Positions 44,801-53,549 of a stretch of 64,000 nt of DNA are shown here, in pieces. The stretch's first letter is position 1, and every line of letters starts with the position of its first letter. The notes beneath the pieces are model-generated. The model worked only from the letters and a program-made list of their open reading frames with translations, made no database searches and was not told the DNA's origin. The stretch is from the NCBI GenBank assembly GCA_028583605.1, contig CM053325.1, positions 62,097,648 through 62,161,647 on the forward strand, written 5' to 3'. The DNA comes from Dastarcus helophoroides (lineage: Eukaryota; Arthropoda; Insecta; Coleoptera; Bothrideridae). Position numbers and translations under genes: made by a program.

Positions 44801-44839
44801 ATTGAGGGATGGTGGCTTTGTTCGCTGAATGGGAGACAG
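29888..44839 (+). CDS. p130CAS: p130CAS/BCAR1 homologue, coding exons 1 and 2 (5' part of gene)
   Basis: Exon 2 (44696-44839, acceptor TTTCAG, 48 codons) encodes an SH3 domain (CVAKALYDNVPDTSDELPFR, then KGDLLIVIEQ and EGWWLCSLNGRQ). The ALYDN start, the KGD turn and the WWLCSL-GRQ end match the CAS family SH3, which binds proline-rich motifs in FAK and PTP-PEST at focal adhesions. The donor after GRQ is GTCGGT (non-consensus beyond GT); other CAS genes continue G-[IV]-PGNRL there, which I do not find in this window, so the gene runs off to the right. Exon 1 (29888-29923, MPQPSENISPIQ, donor GTAAAT) is a short, phase-0 leader exon after a UTR-like region, and joins in frame to exon 2; its assignment to this gene is inference. 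The 14,772-bp intron contains a satellite array, hAT-like elements and a palindromic mariner. Exon 2 is firm (about 0.93), exon 1 less so (about 0.6). Confidence 0.82.
30146..30255. mobile_element. Foldback MITE family F, left arm (copy 6)
   Basis: AACACAGAACTTGTCCCCTG, GAAACCAAGAAAAATTAAAA and GCGTTTCGACAGCCAAGCTG then TCATCTTCAGAGAGAAA, followed by a short mirrored end (CTGTTGTGTTTCAATT). Borders the left side of the 240-bp satellite. Confidence 0.7.
30270..34290. repeat. 240-bp satellite with variable 21-bp subrepeat
   Basis: About 15 monomers marked by AACGAAAGTTCATCA; spacings between markers run 185-267 bp, mostly near 240 or 265. Two monomer types alternate: type A (TAAGTTGTACATTATCGAAT, ACTGATCAGCATACTGCCGT) and type B (AACCTGTACCTTATCGATTG, CAAATAACGCAACATTATCA). 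Length steps of about 21 bp reflect one, two or three copies of ACCATTTGGTGGTCAAAATTA. Edge monomers (30270-30780, after 34160) are more diverged than the centre. Minus-strand open frames with repeated ILTTKWL are by-products of the 21-bp (7-codon) subrepeat. Confidence 0.95.
34300..34345. mobile_element. Foldback MITE family F, right arm only (copy 7)
   Basis: TTTTTAATCTTTCTTGGTTT then CAGGGGACAAGATTTGAATTTC, the right-arm signature, directly at the right border of the satellite and in the orientation expected if it and copy 6 were the two arms of one element. Confidence 0.65.
34341..34525. repeat. 93-bp tandem duplication
   Basis: TCAGTAGTCTACATATTTTC begins at 34341 and 34434; the two copies are nearly identical up to AAGAAGTGCGGTC. 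Confidence 0.85.
34565..34601. mobile_element. 37-bp miniature element with 8-bp TSD GTTTACAG
   Basis: GTTTACAG at 34557-34564 and 34602-34609 brackets 37 bp starting CTTTGACTATATTAATTAAT and ending TATTATCTAAG. Same ends as the 32-bp element at 28245. Confidence 0.75.
34610..35353. other. CAS intron DNA with transposon scraps
   Basis: A TACTGGGTGTCCCACGATG sequence near 35239 looks like the end of a TA-type transposon cut off by the hAT-like insertion at 35354. No exon recognised; short open frames here lack motifs. Confidence 0.35.
35441..36081. mobile_element. hAT-type MITE, TSD GTTTTACG (copy 1)
   Basis: GTTTTACG on both sides (35433-35440, 36082-36089). Ends CAGAGACTAAATAGACTGAAC and the same inverted. 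641 bp, near-identical to 43816-44456. A minus-strand open frame (35436-35642) inside has no recognisable domain. Confidence 0.92.
36360..39050. repeat. GAAATTT-type degenerate repeat, block e
   Basis: Decayed repeat of TCGAAATTT / GAAAAAA units. Between about 37450 and 38360 there is a newer tandem structure: near-identical units of about 290-360 bp marked by GGTCCAAATTTTAGGAAACC (about 37742, 38000, 38220) and CGAGAAAACTTTGAAATGGA. Confidence 0.85.
40080..40620 (+). pseudogene. Inverted, decayed half copy of the DD41D transposase
   Basis: Reads LVDMVYALGSADRNPFLASR and onward to VQDPHLRAR before a stop at 40347, then recognisable but broken sequence up to the TDEC (first catalytic Asp) region. 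It mirrors the minus-strand copy at 41780-41239. The start codon region has ATAAGAA in place of GAAGAA, so no proper N-terminus is left. Confidence 0.85.
40724..41780 (-). pseudogene. DD41D (DUF4817-type) transposase, one frameshift
   Basis: The ATG at 41780 starts MFSQEELVDMVYALDSADRN, a DUF4817-like helix-turn-helix N-terminus, followed by a second HTH-like part (TELQISQTSVSRILRKNKFH). The catalytic core shows LFTDECTF (first Asp), QHDGAPAHYG (second) and SPDLTKPDFFLWG (third), with 41 residues between the second and third Asp, hence DD41D. The frame is broken once near 41060, just before the second Asp; the rest reads on to YVEHLI and a stop at 40724. About 350 aa overall, normal for IS630-Tc1-mariner. 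Probably inactive in this copy because of the frameshift, unless that is an assembly error. Confidence 0.9.
42995..43510. mobile_element. hAT-like left end with 17-bp tandem repeats
   Basis: CAGGGGTCGGCAAACTTTTA is a typical hAT-like terminus; I could not find its inverted partner. Downstream, five to six copies of a GGAGGATTCGACTTAGT-type 17-bp repeat lie at 43375-43475. Confidence 0.55.
43816..44456. mobile_element. hAT-type MITE (copy 2), no target duplication
   Basis: 641 bp nearly identical to 35441-36081, same inverted ends (CGGAGACTAAATAGAC left). Flanks GTACTCCA and GTGTCAAA do not match, so one side was probably altered after insertion. Confidence 0.85.
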
Positions 44840-45125
44840 GTCGGTAGTTATCCATTTATGTACTCGTATGCGTTCATTGTTTAAATGTTTTTTTGAGTTG
44901 TTTTAACATTGGAAATGTTTATGTTGAGATATGGGGTGAAGTTTCGGGTTTTCGTTCAAGCTTGAGAGAACAAGGTGTCGGTCGCTCTGACATACCCGTC
45001 AGTCGAGCGCTCTCGGCGTCGAGAGGCCAGCGTGAAAACTATGGGAGAATGTTAAGTTTACAGTTCACCGCAGTGCACCATATTCGTTTAATCCAGTGAC
45101 GTTTCATTGGATAAGGCTATCAGCT

Positions 45126-45332
45126 ATGGATATTAAGAGTATGAAAAATAGCGAAAAGTGTAAGACATATCGAGAGCGTAAAAAACGTTTACGAGAGATT
45201 GAAAATAGAGAATCTAGTGAATTAAGTACGAAAACACCTCTAACAAAAGCTGAACACAATAGGCGGTATCGTGAGCATGTAAAGATGCCCAAAGTTAAAG
45301 GTTCTGAGGTTTACACGGGCTACCCAAGATAG
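45126..45332 (+). CDS. Hypothetical basic protein, probably transposon fragment
   Basis: The ATG at 45126 gives MDIKSMKNSEKCKTYRERKK and onward to YTGYPR and a stop. Two related basic repeats are visible (SEKCKTYRERKKRL and AEHNRRYREHVK). Preceded by a more GC-rich leader. I do not recognise the family. Similar arginine/lysine-rich N-termini occur in some insect mobile-element proteins, so a relic is the best guess. It lies in intron 2 of the CAS homologue. Confidence 0.3.
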   Translation: MDIKSMKNSEKCKTYRERKKRLREIENRESSELSTKTPLTKAEHNRRYREHVKMPKVKGSEVYTGYPR

Positions 45333-45689
45333 CGGCCCTTAACTGAGGGGTTATAATTCCATTATTATGCTGTAAACTCCTACCCTAAATCCAATTCACG
45401 TACTGTCTTGAAAACCTTGAAGTACTCAGTAAACGAATGTGGTAAAATATCTGGCACTTATATTTTTTAGGGCTCAAGTAAATGTAAATTACTTTTATAA
45501 TAAAGTTGACAAATTTTTGCTTGTAGATTAAATATATTTTAATATTTCATTGTTTTCGCTTTGTACTAAAATATTTCTTTCAAGAGCCATGAGCATAGAT
45601 GCCTTAATATTATTTTGATTTAAATTATTTCGTAGTCTATTTGATTATACGAGTATATTCCAATTTAAAAAATAATCTTTCAGAAGAAA

Positions 45690-46800
45690 CTTGGCTAATG
45701 GAAACTGTAAATTTAGAAAAGATAAACATTGCAGAAATAACCTTAAAAATAGAAAAAAGTCGAAAGAAAAATATTTGAATATTCAAGTTTTCACTCGAAA
45801 TCTCAAGTCGAATACTTCGATATTAAGGTCGAAAATAAAAAAAAAAATAGCTAAATAAGGCCAAAATTTTGAATTCAGAAAAGTTGCGAGAAAAACAGTA
45901 AAAAAATAGACAATTTTAGGAAAATATTCCAGGATTTCAAAAAATTCATAATGTTCTAAAATTTCAAAACATATGTCAACATTTTGAGGTTAAAGATAAA
46001 ATTTTGCAACTAAATCAAAATCATTTGAAAAAAATTAAAATATTTCATTTAAAGTCAAAATTTTAAATAAATTACTTGTGTTCTTAAAAAAAGAGTCTTG
46101 ATTAAATTTAAATCCTTAAAAATAAAAAATTAAAGCTTTAACAGTGGTTGAAACCTTTATTGGTGTTGGAAATAAGAGTAGAAAGTAAAGTTTGAATTTT
46201 GGGATTTTAAAATTTAAGGAAACCCACCACTCATGATTTAATAAAAAAGGGGATCTTAAATTTCGAAAAAAAAGTTGACATTACAAAATTTCAATAAAAA
46301 ATCTTGAGTTTTCGAGTTTATATATTTATAATTTTAAGAATTTTTTAGGCTGAGGTCACAATTTCGAAAATAAGTCAAAATCTTTAGAAATATTTAGAAT
46401 TTATTATTTAACATGAAAGTTTTAAACAAAACGTAAATATTTATTGACAGTTTAAGAAAAATAAATGACATTTTGAAAGGTTGAGGAATTTTGTGAAAAA
46501 GTCATAATTTCAAGAAAATACTCTATATTTATTTTTTTAATGCAATATCTTGGGTTAGACTCGCAAGACTAATGTTCAAATTTTGAATCCGTTTGAAATC
46601 CGAAGTTTTAAGAAAAAACACAAGAATTGCAAGTTTAATGTAAAAATTTAAAAAATTAGAAATTGTGGAAGAAATTATTAAATTTCGGAAAAGCCCAAAA
46701 TTTGTGTTTATAATTATTTTGAAAGCATAAGCGCATATTTTTGTAAAGAAGTCTAAAAATAAGAGTAAAATAGACGATTTTCTTTTGGTTAGAAAATTTT
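45690..46800. repeat. GAAATTT-type degenerate repeat, block f
   Basis: Strongly decayed AAAATTT / GTCAAAAT units without clear period; end points approximate, no flanking TIR recognised. Confidence 0.55.
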
Positions 46801-48845
46801 AACCTCTCTGGTTAAATAAGACGTCAAAATGACCCTTGACGGATCAACCAAAATAATCAATAAGTAATCGAATGCCGGGTTCGCTACGTTCTCTTCTAAA
46901 AAACTTAGAGCACACTTGATGACTTTTTCATTTGAACATCCGATAAAATTTTAACTGACATAAATTGAAATTTACTAATTCAATCAGATTCGCTGTCATT
47001 ATTAAACGGCTCGAGATAATTAAATAGTTGTTGCTAATTTAAAGCCCTCATCGCTTCCCATTTTTGATTTTAGATTCATTTAAGTGGTCAGTTCATTACG
47101 ACAAGCGTATTTTTGATATTAAGAAATTTCATTATCTTTGCGATTCTGTGAAAGGAGATTCAAGTGACGTTATTGAATCATTGTCATTATCAGCTAATTA
47201 TTATTATTAATTAATTATGCAATAGAGTTGCTGCAAGACCGCTTCAAAATAAAAGAACGGGTCACAACCGTCCTAAACATTTTTTAATTTACCAGAACCA
47301 CACAACCCCCGGTCTAAGACAACTAATTAACTGTCATAAAGGTTTTAGAGCTTTCGGCAAAAAAGGGAATTACTTTTATTTATTATTCCCATGAGAGCGG
47401 AAAAATTAAACGATCATGCAAAGCGAAAATGGCAATCAGTATAACCAGTACAGCTCTAGTTTTAATTAAAAATAGGTACAGTAACTTTAAAGCAATGTCC
47501 AGCGTTGTTAAATCCAGGGTGTCAAGCAAACATCATTACTTCAGCATTAGTTAAAAAATTGTAATTTTCTTTAAAAAAGTTTGAAGTAATGTACCATATG
47601 AATCAAATCACATCTAAACGAATTCACGTGTGATCTGGAATATAATAAACAAAATCACAGAACCAACCTCAATTTTTAAGATTGATAAATTTGCCATCCA
47701 ACTGCCCTCTAATGTTTTTTTAGATGATCCTGATTTCAATGCGAAATAATCTAAATAGATTTATTAACTGAAACAAGTTTATTTTGAGAGTAATTAAAAA
47801 TTCCATTGAAATCAGAAAAAATTAACTTCATTTTCAAGAAACCAAATTGGGTTGAATGCAGCTGGTCATTTAAAAGTCCATTCAAAGAAACAAAAATATG
47901 ACATGCAATTCAAAGACCATAAATTCTTGTCAGGAAGAACAATTACATGACCGGGGATCATGTTAGGATCAAGAGGAAACTGAAAACAATACTTTTATCC
48001 TAAGGAGAAAAGGCCAGGAATAACACTTTCAAGACAGTTACTATTTACGAGCACCCTGTGGTCTATTCATTGTAACGTTGCCTTTCAAAAAGCAAAGAAG
48101 GCACATTCAGTGTCAATAAAATGATTCTTAAACTTGGAAAAAATAGGGATGACAGAATATCTAAGAACCACTTGTCGGAATGACAAATTTCTGAAATGTA
48201 CTACTTATCCAACCAGGGGGTTTAAACAAACTGTGAGGGGCCATAAAATTTATGTGGTGTAAGACACATCTGCAAACACTTTCAACATAGTCAGCCTTAA
48301 CGACATTTTAATCAGTTATAAAAAAAATAAAAACTAAACCTAATACGTATTGTTGTAAATCAATACATATTTTATGTGATTATTATTATTTACTACTTCG
48401 AAGATACATAGATAATTGTCGTGGCGAATTTCAAGGGGTGTCGGATAACACAAGGATCGACGTCACTAAGATTCTAACCTTTAATCTACATAAATAAAGG
48501 TTTCATATTTCAACACGATCGGTAAAGAGGTTATGAAATTATTAATTAAATTATTTTTTGTAACAACTTTTAAAGTCTGCAATTCGAAAAGTAAACATTT
48601 TTTATTATTTTTTTTTTCGTAATTCGTATTTATTTATCATTCCGAATCAACTGTCAAGCGTTGTCTTTGAAATTTGTAAATACTCTGTATAACCTTGTAT
48701 GTTAAATAAAGTGTTAATTAGGTTTCTATTTGGTGTTATCATTTCCAATGTCTCCGTTGGTTGCAAGGATTGCGAAATCTGTGAATTTTTTTTTAATAAA
48801 TCGCTACTCAATGTGGCGTAAGGCAGGCGCAGTTATAATGTCATC
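46801..48845. other. AT-rich intronic/intergenic DNA, no feature recognised
   Basis: Less repetitive than its surroundings. I find no open frame with a domain, no RNA gene and no continuation of the CAS SH3 exon. Confidence 0.4.
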
Positions 48846-48861
48846 ATTTCTTGGAGAAATT

Positions 48862-49236
48862 ATGATGAAGATTTGACTATCGAAACGCGCTAGAGTAACC
48901 TTTGTTGTGTTTTTTAATTTTTCTTGGTTTCAGGGGACAAGATTTGTGTTTCGATTTTTAAAGAATTTTATGTTTGATGGAACGGACTGGTCCTTGGTTA
49001 TCTTCAAAAATTGAAATACAGAAATTGTCCCCTGAAACCGAGAAAGATTAAAAAACACAACAAAGGTTACTGGCTAACGCGTTTCGATAGTCAAATCTTC
49101 ACCATAATTTCTCAGAATTTCTCTCTGAAGATGACAGCTTGGCTGTCGAAACGCGTTAGCCAGTAACCTTTGTTGTGTTTTTTAATCTTTCTTGGTTTCA
49201 GGGGACAAGTTCTGTGTTTCAATTTTTAAAGAATTT
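48862..49236. mobile_element. Foldback MITE family F, half copy plus full copy
   Basis: A right arm (48862-48975) abuts a complete copy (about 48978-49236), starting GATGGAACGGACTGGTCC with both arms near-perfect. The centre has TCTGAAGATGACAGCTTGG then CTGTCGAAACGCG. Both copies end in TTTTTAAAGAATTTTATG, hinting at a local duplication. Confidence 0.85.
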
Positions 49237-49631
49237 TATGCTCAAAGAGCACAGTTCAATGTGTGGTCCACTTATTTTGGTGTGCTTGATTCATTTCAAT
49301 ATTTTTTATCGCAATTTATACTGATACTTTCAGTAAGTTGAATTAATATCTTAAACTAGGTCAGTGAGTGTATTTCCAAGATGTTTTACTGGATTTGCAA
49401 GGATTACTGCTTTTGGTTATTTATAATCCAGATTTATTTATTACAAACCGCCTCACCGTGTAATAATATGGAATTAAGGACATCCAAATAAAATATTATA
49501 CAGAATGTACACTCTGCATAGCTTATACGTAGAAACTACATCGACGACGTAAACCCAAGCAACATTGATTACTATAATAAACGTTTATTAAATTAAAATT
49601 GCGTTTATTTTAACTTTAAAAAACGTTTATA

Positions 49632-51770
49632 CCGGGTGTTTCATAATTGCATGCTGAACCGGCAGGGGGATATTCCTTGGGCAATTTTAAGACAAAATTT
49701 TCATATTAACATAGGTCCGGAAACGCTTCATTTTCGATATACAGGGCGGTAAAAATTGAAGTAAAAATAGGTTTTTCTTCAATATTTCTGAGACCGGTTT
49801 AGATATTTTTTTGATATTCAGTACACGATATCTGGGTATAAAAGCAAGTATTTTGACAAAAAAACATTTGTTCTGATTCCACCAGTGGCGTTCCCACAAA
49901 CAGGTCGATACACATTTTTGAAAAAAAAAAAATGTGACGCCAATGCTATTGTTCAAAATAAGAATTATTTTCCTAGTCTTTGTTGTGTTTCTATCAAAAA
50001 TGAGCTCTTGACTTTTTGTCCTACGACGGACGGTTTCCGAATTAAAAAATAAAAATCATTTACTTGCTATGCCGCTGTGGTAGATCAATTTATTAATGAA
50101 AATCTAGTAGGCCACTGAGATTTAGTTTTGTGTTTACAACCAAGTGTCAAATTTTTCACTTCAATACTTTATCTGAATGTGAGTGATTGATAAGTACAAG
50201 AAAATATGTTTGAGAATGCTGAGTTTGCCGATATTCATTACATGTACGGTCTTGCGGATGGAAATTCATTTGATGCCAGGCGACTGTATGCAGAGCGTTT
50301 TCCGCAAAGAATTGTGCCAGATGCAAGAACTTTTTCAAGCGTTCATAGAAGACTAAGCGAGAAGGGATGTTTTAAACCCGATCATCACTTAAAAGGGGCA
50401 CAAAGAACCGCAAGAACAGAAGAAACTGAAATAGCTGTTCTTAATTCAGTTGAGCAAAATCCTGAAATAAGCACAAGGAAAATTGCTTAGTAATTTAAAT
50501 ATCTCCCATATTTTAGTCTGGAGGATACTTCACGATTTTTTGTTATACCCTTATCATATTCAACGGGTTCAGGCCTTACTGCCTCGGGATTTACCATTTC
50601 GTATAAACTTCTGCCAATGGTTTGTTCAAAAAATTGTTGAAAATCCACTATTTGACAGAGAAGTATTATTTACTGATGAAGCCAGTTTTTCCCGAAATGT
50701 AATTAGAAACTTCCACAACAATCACTTTTGGGCTGAAGAGAACCCGCATGCCATGGTCGAAGTCAATCACCAAGAACAATTCTCGGTAAATGTGTCGGCA
50801 GGAAATTGTTCGACGACTATTTAATTGGACCCTTTTTTCTGCCAAGAAGATTAAATGGAGAAAATTATCGTCACTTTCTTGAAAATGATTTACCAGTGCT
50901 GTTAGAAGATGTCCCCGTTTTAATCCGAAATCGAATGTGGTTTATGCACGATGGTGCCCCTGCGCATTTTTGTATTTTGGCACGTGCATATTTGGACCAA
51001 AATTACAATAATCGATGGATAGGCAGAGCAGGAACAGAATTATGGCCTCCTAGATCCCCTGACCTGAACAGTCTAGATTATTTTTTATGGGGCTATCTTA
51101 AAACCTTAGTTTATAGCACCCCAATCTAAACTGAAGAAGAACTGAGAAATCGCATAACAGATTCCTGCAACACTATAAGAAATACGCCAGGAATTTTTCA
51201 ACGAGTACGCGAATCTATGAGAAGAAGAATTGAGGCGTGCATACTTGCAGGTGGTGGACATTTTCAACACCTGATATGATTTAATTAATTTCATTGTTAA
51301 GATTTCATGAATAAGTTAATCTACCACAGGGGCATAGCAAGTAAATGATTTTTATTTTTTAATTCGGAAACCGGCCGTCGTAGGACAAACAGTCAAGAGC
51401 TCATTTTTGATAGAAACACAACAAAGACTAGGAAAATAATTCTTATTTAGAAAAATAGCATTAGCGTCACGTTTTTTTTTTCAAAAATGTGTATCGACCT
51501 GTTTGTGGGAACGCCACTGTTGGAATCAGAACAAATGTTTTTTTGTCAAAATACTTGCTTTTATACCCAGATATCGTGTACTGAATATCAAAAAAATATC
51601 TAAACCAGTCTCAAAAATATTGAAGAAAAACCGATTTTTTCTTCAATTTTTACCGCCCTGTATATCGAAAATGAAGCGTTTCCGGACCTATGTTAATATG
51701 AAAATTTTGTCTTAAAATTGCCCAAGGAATATCCCCCTGCCGGTTCAGCATTCAATTATGAAACACCCTG
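49632..51770. mobile_element. DD41D Tc1/mariner-like element with about 470-bp TIRs
   Basis: Ends CCGGGTGTTTCATAATTG and CAGGGTGTTTCATAATTG, each next to TA (49630-49631, 51771-51772). The inverted repeats extend from 49632 to about 50100 and from about 51302 to 51770, sharing TGCTGAACCGGCAGGGGGAT near the ends and GTGGTAGAT at the inner border. The transposase gene between them is broken. Confidence 0.93.
50206..51279 (+). pseudogene. DD41D transposase with frameshifts and a stop
   Basis: The ATG at 50206 starts MFENAEFADIHYMYGLADGN, a DUF4817-like N-terminus. A frameshift near 50485 leads to ISHILVWRILHDFLLYPYHI and LFTDEASFSRN (first Asp); a second frame break falls near 50805, before DDYLIGPFFLPRRLNGENYR. 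WFMHDGAPAHF has the second Asp and SPDLNSLDYFLWG the third, again 41 residues apart. A stop after YSTPI (51127) interrupts the end, which reads on to GGGHFQHLI and a stop at 51279. Inactive; a different subfamily from the 39.3-42.5 kb element. Confidence 0.92.
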
Positions 51771-52245
51771 TATACCATTCAGTGTTGCTTGGGAAGTAAT
51801 TAAAAATCCATGCATTTTGTCGTGAAAACCATAGTCGACGTTTAAAGAACGTGGTTTTTAAAATGTGATTTTAGTTCGAACGGTTACCGAGCCATTTGAA
51901 TAGAACTATCAGAGACAGGCCCGTAACCAGGGTTTTGTTTCCAGGGGAGGGGGCTGCGATCCTTCTGCTAAAACTAACTACCTAGTCTTTGTTTGCGTTT
52001 AGGTTAGAGCTCAGAAGCTACGGTTTCGTCGAAACAACAGTCGCGTGCATCGTGGTTCTTTAAGTACGTGAATTAATGTGGTAAATAGTTCATAAACCAA
52101 AGTCATCTTTGTTGTGATGCAAGTTAAATGAATAGAGAACAGATCTGTGTAATCTTCTTAGTCAATAATAGTGATACACACAAGAATAATAAGTGCAAAT
52201 TCAGACTTTAAATAAATTATTATATGGTGATATCTTGATAAGAAC

Positions 52246-53507
52246 ATGTCAGCTGATAAAGACGCGCCACATGCTCTTCCATGCAAAAAGTGCAAAATAA
52301 TGCCGACCAGCGGCCTGGTATGTGTAAAATGTGATTCACTGAGTCATCCTAGTTGCATAAAATTAGTAAAAAATATTAAGCATCTTAATGGGAACGAAAT
52401 TATTTGCTGCGAGGAAGGATACAGCAACCTTAGCACGAATTCTGGTGTTTTAACGAATCATATTCAGGAGGTTATTGCCAATGCAATTCTGCCTCTAACA
52501 CGAGAAATAGAAAAGTTAAAGATTGAGGTAAAAGATCTCCGAACCAGCAATATTGAACTGGTAAGGGTTTTATTTAACACAAGGAAGACCGTTTAGTTAT
52601 TTATGCACAAACAGTAAGCGCAACTGTAAAAGAGACTAATGCCAAATTATTAACAACACCCGATGTGGATCAAGTGCAAGCACCTGTAGCAACCGGTAGC
52701 ACAAATATCAACAGTAATAAAACTAAAACGTTCGTTAACCCCATACTAAAAGAAAGTTTTAAAGATGTATTAATAATGAAATCCAAGAATAATAAAACAA
52801 AAGGAGATATGCGTAAAGATTTAATCACTCACTTAGATGTAAAATTATTTAAGGATATAGCTGTAAGAAATTCAAAACTTGATGGTACGTTAATCTTACA
52901 AAGCGAAGATAAACAAAAATTGAAGGAAATGAGTACTGCAATCAAACATAAGTTTGAAGATGATGTTGAAATTCGTAAACCAAAACAGAAATTACCACAA
53001 ATTAAAGTAAGAAATATCAAAACTGATTGTGAACTTGATAATGATGCCTTACTAAGCATGATAATAAAACAAAATGAGTTAGATTCTACAGTAAAAAATT
53101 TTTGTTTTAAATCAATTTATAAAATAAAAACAATAAAAAATGTATTTAGCTTGGGTATTGAAATTGATCCCATAACATTTGCAAAAATTAAAGACCTTGA
53201 GTACCTAACTGTTGGTTTTAGTAAATGTAAATTTAGTGAGACATATAACATCATTAAATGTTTCAAGTGTAAACAATATGGACACAAAAGTAGCAGTTGT
53301 AAAAATAAAGAGATATGTGGATATTGTGCTGAAGAACACGAGTCAAATACGTGTACAAGAGAACAGGTCAAATGTACAAACTGTGTAAATAAAAATAAAC
53401 AATACGGTACCCACTTTGTTGTAGATCATAATTCATGGGATCCAAATTGTCCATCGTACCAAGCAGTTGTAGATATAAACAGAAAAAAAATAAACTATGA
53501 ATCATAG
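52246..53507 (+). pseudogene. Retrotransposon ORF1 (nucleic-acid-binding), broken
   Basis: 52246-52596 starts MSADKDAPHALPCKKCKIMP and holds a PHD-like Cys/His cluster (CKKC, CVKC, SHPSC, CCEE) followed by a coiled-coil-like stretch (IEKLKIEVKDLRTSN). A frame break and stop follow; 52665-53507 continues with basic sequence and, at the end, CCHC knuckles (CFKCKQYGHKSSSC, CGYCAEEHESNTC) plus a third Cys cluster. It is the RNA-binding chaperone of the element. The ORF1/ORF2 boundary is short (about 40 bp). Confidence 0.85.
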
Positions 53508-53549
53508 CAATTAGACAACACCATTTACATAGTCAATATACAAAGTCTT

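Larger units (their letters stand above)
49554..51793. mobile_element. Small CCCAAGCAACA-ended MITE split by a DD41D element
   Basis: CCCAAGCAACATTGA at 49554 and its near-inverse ending at 51793 (CCCAAGCAACACTGA) would be about 100 bp apart without the 49632-51770 insertion. A likely miniature inverted-repeat element. Confidence 0.5.

Noticed and set aside
46801..48845. Continuation of the CAS SH3 domain (GI-PGNRL exon)
   Set aside because: Looked for on the plus strand after 44840 and not found; it probably lies beyond the window.
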